From the NCBI GenBank assembly GCA_024681275.1, contig JAILBD010000282.1, positions 1 through 5,123 of the forward strand: a DNA stretch of 5,123 nucleotides, read 5' to 3'. Below the pieces are notes generated by a model. It worked only from the letters and a program-made list of their open reading frames with translations. It was not told where the DNA came from and made no database searches. Below are positions 1-5,123 of this stretch, in pieces. The DNA is from Erysipelotrichaceae bacterium. GTDB taxonomy: Bacteria; Bacillota_I; Bacilli_A; Erysipelotrichales; Erysipelotrichaceae. A program made the position numbers and the translations under genes. Positions within the stretch are counted from its first letter, which is position 1; every line of letters begins with the position of its first letter.

Positions 1-742
1 TCTTGATGTTGTCGAGCCCCTGCAGGAAACGGAACGCATAGGACGCATCGGAAGCTTCCGGATCGAAAGCCTTGAGTTTCTTTGAATCCTCTTCGCTCAG
101 GACCGCCAGCTTGCCACCGCGGCAAGGCTCCATGATCCAAACGCCGAGTCCGTGTCTGGTGATGATCTCATATTTCTGCTTCGCATCCTGCAGTGTCCAG
201 TCCAGATAGTTGCACTGGATCTGCACGAACTCAAAGAGGCCCTCGTGCCTGGTCAGGAATTCATCGAGGAGTTTGGGACCGCCGTGGAAAGAGAAACCCA
301 GGTGTCTGATCTTTCCCTCTTCCTTCAGCTTCAGGACATCTTCGATGATGTGATAGTTCTCTGACTCATAGGTGCTGACGGACCACTCATTGATGTTGTG
401 CAGAAGATAGAAATCAAAATAGTCCGTCTTGCACTTCTGCAAAGAAAGATTCACCAGAGCGATGTTGTCGATCGGACCGGAGATCGAATGCCCCGGGAAT
501 TTATCCGCCAGATAATAAGACTCGCGCGGATACTTGCTTAAGGCTTCCGCCATGGCGATCTCCGACTTGCCATTGAGATAGGGATAAGCCGTATCATAAT
601 AATTCACGCCATTGCGATAAGCCAGATCGAACATCGCATTGACCTTCGCCTGATCGATCTCCCCGTTATCATCCATTTTGAAACGCATGCAGCCAAAGCC
701 CAGACGGGATAATTTCATGCCTTTAAACTCGTTATAGATCAT
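1..742 (-). CDS. Aldo/keto reductase, COG1453-like (probably with a C-terminal 4Fe-4S domain outside the window), partial
   Basis: NAD(P)H-dependent oxidoreductase of the aldo/keto reductase fold, cytoplasmic; substrate unknown. The 247 visible residues start with a short strand and GFGCMRF (15-21). They contain the family's catalytic tetrad: Asp50 and Tyr55 in DTAYPYLNGKSE, Lys81 in LADKFPG, and His115 in DFYLLHN. Further conserved blocks are GFSFHGG (149-155), FVQIQCNYLDW (172-182) and MEPCRGGKLA (204-213). These blocks resemble the COG1453 branch, whose members are usually about 370-380 residues and end in a ferredoxin-like 4Fe-4S domain. That part lies beyond the left edge, so the cluster is expected, not seen. 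The ATG at 742 is preferred because AAGGAG lies 8 bases upstream (751-756). The gene is divergent from the HAD gene. The fold is certain; the subfamily is likely. Confidence 0.92.
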   Translation of the reverse strand, partial: MIYNEFKGMKLSRLGFGCMRFKMDDNGEIDQAKVNAMFDLAYRNGVNYYDTAYPYLNGKSEIAMAEALSKYPRESYYLADKFPGHSISGPIDNIALVNLSLQKCKTDYFDFYLLHNINEWSVSTYESENYHIIEDVLKLKEEGKIRHLGFSFHGGPKLLDEFLTRHEGLFEFVQIQCNYLDWTLQDAKQKYEIITRHGLGVWIMEPCRGGKLAVLSEEDSKKLKAFDPEASDASYAFRFLQGLDNIK

Positions 743-750
743 CGTGCTTT

Positions 751-756
751 CTCCTT
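751..756 (-). promoter_or_regulatory. Ribosome binding site of the aldo/keto reductase gene
   Basis: The minus strand reads AAGGAG, a full Shine-Dalgarno match, 8 bases before the ATG at 742. It fixes the start of the reductase. Confidence 0.85.
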
Positions 757-777
757 GGAACAGTATCCTTTTACATC

Positions 778-783
778 ATTATA
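778..783 (-). promoter_or_regulatory. Probable -10 box for the aldo/keto reductase gene
   Basis: Perfect TATAAT on the minus strand, about 35 bases upstream of the ATG at 742. That would place the transcription start near 771. No good TTGACA-like -35 is visible at 16-18 bases upstream, and there is no clear TGn extension. The promoter may therefore need an activator or be weak. Inferred from sequence only. Confidence 0.5.
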
Positions 784-799
784 ACCGAAGCAAAAAGAC

Positions 800-805
800 T
801 ATAAT
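800..805 (+). promoter_or_regulatory. Probable -10 box for the HAD gene
   Basis: Perfect TATAAT on the plus strand, 74 bases upstream of the ATG at 880. The expected start near 812 gives a leader of about 68 bases. The -35 position (about 777-782) is occupied by the opposing TATAAT box, not by a TTGACA-like hexamer. Plausible, but the -35 is poor. Confidence 0.45.
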
Positions 806-866
806 GGTAATAGCGGATTTCTCCTGCCTGAAAGCAGATACGAGATTTCCGCGCGTGTATATCATC

Positions 867-872
867 AAGGAG
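867..872 (+). promoter_or_regulatory. Ribosome binding site of the HAD gene (decides the start)
   Basis: AAGGAG lies 7 bases before the ATG at 880. An in-frame GTG at 874 is only 1 base from this site, which is too close for initiation, so the ATG at 880 is chosen. Confidence 0.85.
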
Positions 873-879
873 TGTGAAT

Positions 880-1998
880 ATGGAAAACAACAGAATGTGG
901 AAGACATGGGCCATCATCTCGACCTGTCTGCTGGTCCTTGTCTCCTGTCTTTACGCGGCAGGTGTGGGCTACAAAGGCAGCAAGCCGGAAGAAGCGGCTG
1001 AAGAAACAGCCGATGAACCGATACCAGACGAAGAGATCTCCTGGCTCTCCCTCTGGGAAGAAGATGCGCAAGCCAAGAAAAGTCTGGAGGAATACGTGAA
1101 AGACGTCACTGACCCGGCTTCTGCCAACTTCATCCCGGAAGAAGACCGCATCGCCGTCTTCGATCTGGATGGGACCCTCCTGTGTGAAACAGATCCGACC
1201 TACTTTGACCACATGCTCTACATGCACAGAGTACTGGAAGATCCGGACTACAAGGCCAGCGAGTTCGAACTGGAAGTCGCCCGGAAGATACAGGAATCGA
1301 TCGACACCGGATCCTATCCGAAAGAACTCTACAAACTGCACGGTCAGGGCGTTGCGACAGCCTTCGCCGGCATGACCATCGAAGAATTCTACGAGTATGT
1401 CGATGAATATGCGGATACCCCATCCCCGGGCTACAACAACCTCAACAGAGGAGACGCCTTCTATCTGCCGATGGTCGAAGTCATCGACTACCTGCAGGAC
1501 AACGATTTCAAGGTCTACATCGTATCCGGAACAGACCGCCTGATCGTCAGAGGCGCATTCAGAGGCCTGTCTTTCCTGAATATCCCGCCGAATCAGATCA
1601 TCGGATCCGACGAACTGCTCGTATCCGATGCGCAAGGTGAAAAAGACGGACTGGACTATTCCTTCCAGAAAGACGACGAACTCGTTCTGGCAGGCGAATT
1701 CCTCCTCAAGAACCTGACGACCAACAAAGTCACAGTCATCGCCCAGGAGATCGGCAAACAGCCTGTACTGGCATTCGGCAACTCCTCCAGCGACTTTGCC
1801 ATGGCGACCTACACCACCAGCAACAACCCTTATCGTTCCATGGGCTTCATGTTGTGCTGTGACGATCTGGTCAGGGAGAACGGCAACGAAAAGAAAGCCG
1901 CCAACATGGTCAAGTCCTGCGAAGAGAACGGCTGGATCCCGATCTCGATGAAAGACGACTGGAAGACCATCTACGGTGACGAAGCCACAAGAAAATAG
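880..1998 (+). CDS. Exported or membrane-anchored HAD-superfamily phosphatase-like hydrolase
   Basis: Predicted Mg-dependent phosphohydrolase of the HAD superfamily (phosphoserine-phosphatase-like branch), 372 residues; substrate unknown. Motif I is FDLDGT with nucleophile Asp95 and acid/base Asp97. Motif II is Ser216-Gly-Thr in YIVSGTDR. The motif III lysine is probably Lys283 in TNKVTVI. Motif IV is FGNSSSDFAM (299-308) with metal-ligand Asp305. A helical cap probably spans about residues 105-200. Residues 10-30 are hydrophobic after Arg5 and Lys8 and include LVSC (Cys23), which fits a loose lipobox; an uncleaved membrane anchor is the alternative. An acidic, low-complexity linker rich in Glu and Ala follows (36-52). 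The catalytic domain should therefore face the outside. All core motifs are intact, so it is probably active. Many codons end in C, more so than in the neighbouring genes. It stands alone, with a terminator just after the stop codon. Confidence 0.88.
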   Translation: MENNRMWKTWAIISTCLLVLVSCLYAAGVGYKGSKPEEAAEETADEPIPDEEISWLSLWEEDAQAKKSLEEYVKDVTDPASANFIPEEDRIAVFDLDGTLLCETDPTYFDHMLYMHRVLEDPDYKASEFELEVARKIQESIDTGSYPKELYKLHGQGVATAFAGMTIEEFYEYVDEYADTPSPGYNNLNRGDAFYLPMVEVIDYLQDNDFKVYIVSGTDRLIVRGAFRGLSFLNIPPNQIIGSDELLVSDAQGEKDGLDYSFQKDDELVLAGEFLLKNLTTNKVTVIAQEIGKQPVLAFGNSSSDFAMATYTTSNNPYRSMGFMLCCDDLVRENGNEKKAANMVKSCEENGWIPISMKDDWKTIYGDEATRK

Positions 1999-2004
1999 GC
2001 ATCA

Positions 2005-2043
2005 AAAAAAGACATTGCGGAATATCTCATCAATGTCTTTTTT
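2005..2043. terminator. Bidirectional intrinsic terminator between convergent genes
   Basis: GACATTG (2011-2017) pairs perfectly with CAATGTC (2031-2037) around a 13-base loop. The stem is preceded by seven A (2004-2010) and followed by six T (2038-2043), so each strand has a hairpin followed by a U tract. It lies 6 bases after the HAD stop and 8 bases beyond the DUF4405 stop on the other strand, so it can serve both converging units. The stem is only moderately GC-rich. Confidence 0.8.
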
Positions 2044-2051
2044 CTTTCTGT

Positions 2052-2783
2052 TCAGTTCATCGCCTGGGCGATCGTGATCCCTATTACAATTGCCAAGGCA
2101 ATACAGAGGACTGTATAAACGATATCCTGTTTCCGATCCTTTTTCTTTGGAAGCATCAGGGTCAGCGAAGAGATCTCCTCGCCGGTGAAACAGAAGAAGG
2201 CAAAGATCAATACCGTGTCGCCCAGCATGCGCAAAGCCTTGCCCGGAACGATGCCTTCCGTGTTCCGGAAGAAAAGAAACTCGTGTATCCTCATCCTGAT
2301 CAGAGCCGAAAAACCGTAAGCGGCAGCTGCCGTGAAGACGACCTTCAGGCTCCGTTTTTCGGAATAGCGCAGTCTGAACTGCGAGATGATGGCACTGACA
2401 TGCGTGCCAAGATGCAGACCCATCAAGGCAAAAGTCCACCAGGCCAGTCCCGGCAGCAGCTGCCTTGCCGTTTCTTCAGGGATCGTCCCGTTCATGAAAG
2501 ACAGGACATGTCTGCTCAAAGAAGCGCCGCACAGCAGCACCGCAAAAAAACAGATCAGCAGAGCCATATCGATGAAGGTGATGATGCTCCGATAGGTGCC
2601 GTATCTGCCCCTGAACAGGGATGTAAACCAGTAACGGTTCAGAAAAATGTGGATGAGGACCAGAACGGACATTGTCAGACCAAGACATTCATGGATCTTT
2701 TCTCCTGTGATCATCGGCAGCATCAAAAGAAGCAGGATGATGCTCATGGAAATATTAACGATCCTTCTGATCTTTCTTTTCAT
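2052..2783 (-). CDS. DUF4405 family (flavinylation-associated cytochrome-like) integral membrane protein
   Basis: Predicted b-type-cytochrome-like membrane protein of 243 residues. The DUF4405 signature spans residues 26-53: TGEKIHECLG, then LIHIFLNRYWF. His31 and His45 sit 14 apart on one helix, the spacing used by haem ligands in cytochrome b helices. More histidines occur at 92, 124 and 128 (GLHLGTH, 122-128). Hydrophobic segments lie at about 10-26, 32-48, 67-90, 111-133, 146-162, 186-203 and 220-238. The family is associated with flavinylated extracellular electron-transfer proteins, which supports a redox role, but no FMN-binding partner is in the window. It is the last gene of the operon, starting 2 bases after the DUF3784 stop. 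Its ribosome site (AAAGGA at 2795-2800, 11 bases from the ATG) is weak, so translation may be coupled. Haem binding is inferred. Confidence 0.75.
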   Translation of the reverse strand: MKRKIRRIVNISMSIILLLLMLPMITGEKIHECLGLTMSVLVLIHIFLNRYWFTSLFRGRYGTYRSIITFIDMALLICFFAVLLCGASLSRHVLSFMNGTIPEETARQLLPGLAWWTFALMGLHLGTHVSAIISQFRLRYSEKRSLKVVFTAAAAYGFSALIRMRIHEFLFFRNTEGIVPGKALRMLGDTVLIFAFFCFTGEEISSLTLMLPKKKDRKQDIVYTVLCIALAIVIGITIAQAMN

Positions 2784-2785
2784 AC

Positions 2786-3097
2786 CTAAAACAATCCTTT
2801 ATTGTATCTTCTCTGAACGACATACAATACAACGATCGAGATGACAGATCCTACAAACAGGATCACATCGCTCACTACGATCTTTCCAAACAACGCTATC
2901 AGACCACTCACAAAAAACGTCAGAGCCAACAGAAAGATCCCTTTCGCAAAAGCTTTGCCATACTCCGGAAGATCTTCTTTCCTGATCCTTCTCTGGTGAT
3001 AGCTGATGATCAGTTTCGTATCTCCCTGATGGATCCTGATACCGACGAAGACGAACACGATCCCTATAACGAACATCACAATTGAATAGAAGATCAT
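2786..3097 (-). CDS. DUF3784 family small membrane protein
   Basis: A 103-residue protein of unknown function resembling DUF3784. Transmembrane segments lie at about 3-21, 50-70 and 74-95. Between the first two is the family's typical polar stretch, beginning DTKLIISYH and continuing through basic residues to a conserved-looking PEYGK (44-48); the C-terminus is basic (QRRYNKG). The frame is open up to 3184, but the ATG at 3097 is chosen. It has GGGAGG 4 bases upstream (3102-3107), it begins directly with the first hydrophobic helix, and it overlaps the kinase-GNAT stop as ATGA, a classic sign of translational coupling. It is followed 2 bases later by the DUF4405 gene. No enzymatic residues are recognisable, so no function is assigned. 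Confidence 0.8.
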   Translation of the reverse strand: MIFYSIVMFVIGIVFVFVGIRIHQGDTKLIISYHQRRIRKEDLPEYGKAFAKGIFLLALTFFVSGLIALFGKIVVSDVILFVGSVISIVVLYVVQRRYNKGLF

Positions 3098-4137
3098 AGC
3101 GCCTCCCTGTCCAGGATCATCCGGATCTCTGCTGCATCGACATTCTTGTTGTATATCTCTTTCCCGGTGGCTATGAAACCGCACTTTTCATAGAAACGGA
3201 TGGCACGCCTGTTTTCCTTCAGCACCCAAAGACCGGTCTTCGGATAACGATCCAAATATTCCAGTGCCGCTGCCATCAGCTGCAGTCCGACCCCTTTGCC
3301 GTAATAGTCCGGAAGCAGATACAAGGCGAAGACCTCGCCGCAATCCTCTTCTTCTCTTGATGTTCCGCAGCTGATGAAGCCGACGACTTCCTCATCGTTC
3401 CTGGCGATCAGGATGTCATCACGCCATTGAAAGGCGATCTTCTCGCATAGCTCAAGACTGAGCTTTTTCAGATAGGCATCTGAGACCATTCCCGGATAAG
3501 CTTCATGCCAGGATGACCAGTGGACGAAAGCCTTTCCTCTGATCTCCTCTTCCGTTTCCATCTTCCTGATCCTGATCTTCATCGTTTTTCCATTGAGATC
3601 ATTGAGCCAGCTGCCGACGATCTTTTCGGCATTCCTTTCCGGACTCTGTTTCCCATCCAGTTCCAGCTTGATGCAGGACAGGCCATCCATCCATTCTCTG
3701 TGACTGAAGATGTTGGGAGAGCCGTCTGTTTCATATCTGTGGTTCCCGGCCAGGAACTTCTCGTTGTTTTCATACATGTCTCCGCCTTCCAGTACCCTGT
3801 CACCGAAGCGGTCAAGGGATCTCTTTCTGAGCCTGCTGACACGGGTATCCGGATTAGCATATAGAAAGACCATCATGGCAAACATCTCATCAAAATGCTG
3901 ATGAAAGGAAGACATCGACCCGGCCATGACGAAATGTTCACAGTCAGAGATGTCTTTGCTGAGTCTGCTGATCTTTTCTTCCCGGCTGTACATTTCCGTA
4001 TAAGGTTCCGGACTGTCTTTCCGCCAGATGTAATCATCCACGTCAAAAAACGGATAGCCCAGCTTCTTTGCCGTCAGCTTTCCCAATGTCGTCTTTCCGC
4101 ACCCTGACGGGCCGATGATCATGATCCCTTCTGGCAT
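3094..4137 (-). CDS. Fusion protein: P-loop kinase-like NTPase domain plus GNAT acetyltransferase domain
   Basis: A 347-residue two-domain cytoplasmic protein. Residues 1 to about 182 form a small P-loop NTPase of the shikimate/adenylate-kinase-like type. It has Walker A GPSGCGKTT (9-17, with Lys15), FDVDDYIW (31-38), VMAGSMSSF (70-78) and an Arg/Lys-rich lid-like segment (about 99-114). Residues about 186-347 form a GNAT N-acetyltransferase. Its acetyl-CoA site is YYGKGVGLQLM (278-288), with Tyr where Gln or Arg is more usual, and motif B is NRRAIRFYEKCGF (309-321). Neither substrate is known. The ATG at 4137 is chosen over a TTG at 4164 because AAGGAG lies just upstream (4142-4147) and Walker A then begins at the usual distance. 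The two halves are each normal stand-alone length. The gene is first in the operon with DUF3784 and DUF4405, and its TGA overlaps the next ATG. Confidence 0.88.
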   Translation of the reverse strand: MPEGIMIIGPSGCGKTTLGKLTAKKLGYPFFDVDDYIWRKDSPEPYTEMYSREEKISRLSKDISDCEHFVMAGSMSSFHQHFDEMFAMMVFLYANPDTRVSRLRKRSLDRFGDRVLEGGDMYENNEKFLAGNHRYETDGSPNIFSHREWMDGLSCIKLELDGKQSPERNAEKIVGSWLNDLNGKTMKIRIRKMETEEEIRGKAFVHWSSWHEAYPGMVSDAYLKKLSLELCEKIAFQWRDDILIARNDEEVVGFISCGTSREEEDCGEVFALYLLPDYYGKGVGLQLMAAALEYLDRYPKTGLWVLKENRRAIRFYEKCGFIATGKEIYNKNVDAAEIRMILDREAL

Positions 4138-4141
4138 CTTT

Positions 4142-4147
4142 CTCCTT
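4142..4147 (-). promoter_or_regulatory. Ribosome binding site of the kinase-GNAT gene (decides the start)
   Basis: The minus strand reads AAGGAG with only 4 bases before the ATG at 4137, slightly short spacing. The alternative TTG at 4164 lies upstream of this site, has no Shine-Dalgarno of its own, and would add nine residues before the P-loop. Confidence 0.75.
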
Positions 4148-4177
4148 TGACAAGACCAACTCAAAACAGGATCATCC

Positions 4178-4229
4178 GGTCTATACAGAATCAGTTCAGG
4201 ATCACCGGAGATCTGCTGTATACAAGACC
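4178..4229. repeat. Imperfect inverted repeat in the leader of the kinase-GNAT operon
   Basis: GGTCTATACAG (4178-4188) is the reverse complement of CTGTATACAAGACC (4216-4229) apart from a 3-base insertion. The same leader holds a near direct repeat, CAGGATCATCCGG (4167-4179) and CAGGATCACCGG (4197-4208), and an exact 9-base repeat ACAAGACCA (4150-4158 and 4222-4230). One arm touches the predicted transcription start. It could be an operator or a leader hairpin, or chance. Confidence 0.45.
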
Positions 4230-4257
4230 ATTATAATATGCAAGCCGCTCCTGACGA
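4230..4257 (-). promoter_or_regulatory. Probable sigma-A-type promoter of the kinase-GNAT/DUF3784/DUF4405 operon
   Basis: On the minus strand a perfect TATAAT (4230-4235) is preceded, 16 bases upstream, by TCGTCA (4252-4257), a 4-of-6 match to TTGACA. Transcription would start near 4223 and give a leader of about 86 bases before the ATG at 4137. This is the only good promoter seen between the two minus-strand gene groups. Confidence 0.6.
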
Positions 4258-4301
4258 TATCTATCAAGGTACAGGAAAAAGACAGTTCAGATCTGCACTT
4301 C

Positions 4302-4808
4302 TCATCGGATTAGGGTGACCAGCCATCCCACCAGCGCAGCGGGGATCAGTGCGAAGACGATGCCCGGAAACAGCATCCCCTTCGCGTGAAACCACTTTTG
4401 ATGATAAGCCTTGTCCATGTGCTCGGTCCCTTCCAGACGGAACATCGGCAGATTGGCAAAGAGCACCCAGTCAAGGAAGCAGGTGTCGTATATCCCGATC
4501 CAGGCCATCAGGCCAAAGGTCAGACAAAAGCCCTGCCGGAATGTCTTTGCTCCTGCGACAAGGGAGCAGATAAAAAGGATGCCTGTGAAGATCAGGATAC
4601 CGAGACCTTTGGTCAACACCACGTTTTTGGATCTGTAGCTCACATCGATCCTCTCATGTGTCTTGAAGTATTCCTCCTGGATATCAGGCGGATAATTATG
4701 GATGCTTGCGGGACTGTATTTTCTTTCGCCTCTGAAATAAGCGAAAATGATCGCTGTGAAGATCGCCGCAAAAGCAAGCATTTCAATCAGAATGACCCGG
4801 ATGTTCAT
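4302..4808 (-). CDS. Hypothetical four-helix membrane protein
   Basis: A 168-residue integral membrane protein that I do not recognise as a named family. Hydrophobic segments lie at about 4-24, 65-86, 92-117 and 146-166. The first loop carries NYPPDIQEEYFKTHERI (38-54). The third helix has acidic and aromatic residues (YDTCFLDW, 107-114). The following loop contains RLEGTEHMDKAYHQKWF (124-140). These polar stretches look like conserved, possibly functional motifs and not random loop sequence. The ATG at 4808 is preferred because AGAGG lies 7 bases upstream (4816-4820). The frame extends further upstream but overlaps the preceding gene. It begins 2 bases after the stop of the ATC-hydrolase-like gene, so the two are almost surely co-transcribed. 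No clear terminator follows, so read-through into the kinase-GNAT operon is possible. Confidence 0.75.
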   Translation of the reverse strand: MNIRVILIEMLAFAAIFTAIIFAYFRGERKYSPASIHNYPPDIQEEYFKTHERIDVSYRSKNVVLTKGLGILIFTGILFICSLVAGAKTFRQGFCLTFGLMAWIGIYDTCFLDWVLFANLPMFRLEGTEHMDKAYHQKWFHAKGMLFPGIVFALIPAALVGWLVTLIR

Positions 4809-4810
4809 GT

Positions 4811-5123
4811 TCACACCTCTTTCTTCACGCTGACCCAAAGGCCGTTTTCCGCCTTTTTCAGCTCATATTCCGCCGTGATCGGATCCTTGTCGCCAACGAT
4901 GCAGTAATCGCAGCGATCTGATGTAACGCAGGTGCCTTCCCGGATCAGGGTCGCATGGATCGCCTGCATGGCCAGATGGTCGCAGTTGCATAGGACAGGC
5001 AGCACATCTTCCATGTGATGGCGTTTGGCAAACTCCGCATTCGGGCACTGGGTAAAACTGTAACGGACGACGCCGTTTTCCTTGTCGTAAGTACAATAGC
5101 CCATGCGGAAGGACTCCGGAAAC
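4811..5123 (-). CDS. L-2-amino-thiazoline-4-carboxylate (ATC) hydrolase-like protein, C-terminal part
   Basis: The C-terminal 103 residues of a protein resembling the ATC hydrolase family. The founding Pseudomonas enzyme opens the thiazoline ring of L-ATC to give N-carbamoyl-L-cysteine; whether this relative does so is unknown. Counting from the Met at 5104, the family-like pattern is TQCPNAEFAKRH (18-29), LPVLCNCDH (35-43), TLIREGTC (52-59) and SDRCDYCIVG (62-71). It is rich in Cys, and Cys20, Cys39, Asp42 and Cys65-Asp66 are the likely conserved positions. The frame stays open through the right edge (six more codons encoding FPESFR), and family members are longer than 97 residues. The Met at 5104 is therefore probably internal, even though GGAG lies 9 bases before it. 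It is followed 2 bases later by the membrane protein gene. Confidence 0.72.
   Translation of the reverse strand, partial: FPESFRMGYCTYDKENGVVRYSFTQCPNAEFAKRHHMEDVLPVLCNCDHLAMQAIHATLIREGTCVTSDRCDYCIVGDKDPITAEYELKKAENGLWVSVKKEV

Noticed and set aside
770..775. TTTACA (plus strand) as the -35 of the HAD promoter
   Set aside because: It is 24 bases from the TATAAT at 800 and there is no -10-like sequence at 16-18 bases.
865..1635. A 256-codon open frame on the minus strand opposite the HAD gene
   Set aside because: It is a shadow of the HAD coding strand, whose C-rich third positions remove stops from the antisense frame. It has no recognisable motif and no good ribosome site, and the HAD motifs on the plus strand are unambiguous.
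2283..2789. A 168-codon plus-strand frame opposite the DUF4405 gene
   Set aside because: Its product is polar and low in order, rich in Gln, Asp and His, with no family resemblance. The opposite strand encodes a coherent membrane protein with a DUF4405 signature.
3098..3184. Extended N-terminus of the DUF3784 protein starting upstream at 3184
   Set aside because: The extra 29 residues are charged, overlap the kinase-GNAT coding region, and the internal ATG at 3097 has a GGGAGG site and an ATGA overlap.
4262..4267. TTGATA (minus strand) as the -35 of the kinase-GNAT promoter
   Set aside because: It is 26 bases from the TATAAT box, too far for a normal promoter; TCGTCA at 16 bases fits better.
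4240..4301. Terminator after the 168-residue membrane protein gene
   Set aside because: A short imperfect palindrome around CAGATCTG followed by TTTTT (minus strand) was considered, but the stem is short, mismatched and nearly loopless, so it is not called.
4386..4907. A 173-codon plus-strand frame spanning the membrane protein and ATC-hydrolase genes
   Set aside because: It runs antisense across two real genes, lacks a ribosome site and shows no domain pattern.

Overview
The window looks like chromosomal DNA of a Bacillota (Firmicutes) bacterium, probably a gut- or mouth-associated anaerobe. The evidence is strong AAGGAG-type ribosome binding sites, tightly packed short operons, roughly balanced base composition, and families common in that phylum (COG1453 aldo/keto reductase, DUF3784, DUF4405, L-2-amino-thiazoline-4-carboxylate hydrolase-like protein). 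An Erysipelotrichales- or Clostridia-type host is a guess from protein style only. No rRNA, tRNA, CRISPR array, insertion sequence or phage gene was seen.

Layout. (1) Bases 1-742, minus strand: the first 247 codons of an aldo/keto reductase that runs off the left edge. (2) Bases 743-879: a divergent intergenic region with two face-to-face TATAAT boxes. (3) Bases 880-1998, plus strand: a HAD-superfamily phosphatase-like protein with an N-terminal membrane anchor or lipoprotein signal, so probably exported. (4) Bases 2005-2043: a hairpin with A/T tracts on both sides that can end transcription from both directions. (5) Bases 4137 down to 2052, minus strand: a three-gene operon. It encodes a P-loop kinase-like/GNAT acetyltransferase fusion, a small DUF3784 membrane protein (4-base ATGA overlap) and a DUF4405 cytochrome-b-like membrane protein (2-base gap). 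(6) Bases 4138-4301: a leader/promoter region with a TATAAT box and several short repeats. (7) Bases 5123 down to 4302, minus strand: the C-terminal part of an ATC-hydrolase-like protein, followed 2 bases later by a four-helix membrane protein of unknown function.

How the genes may work together. The two minus-strand gene groups are each probably co-transcribed, and both pair a soluble enzyme with membrane proteins. The DUF4405 protein points to membrane electron transfer, but no flavinylated partner or ApbE is in the window. The aldo/keto reductase and the HAD protein are divergently transcribed from what look like overlapping promoters, so they may compete for RNA polymerase. The most unusual points are the kinase-GNAT fusion with an in-frame ATG exactly at the joint, the exported HAD protein, and the symmetric divergent promoter. 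Nothing seen amounts to a clear new multi-gene system.
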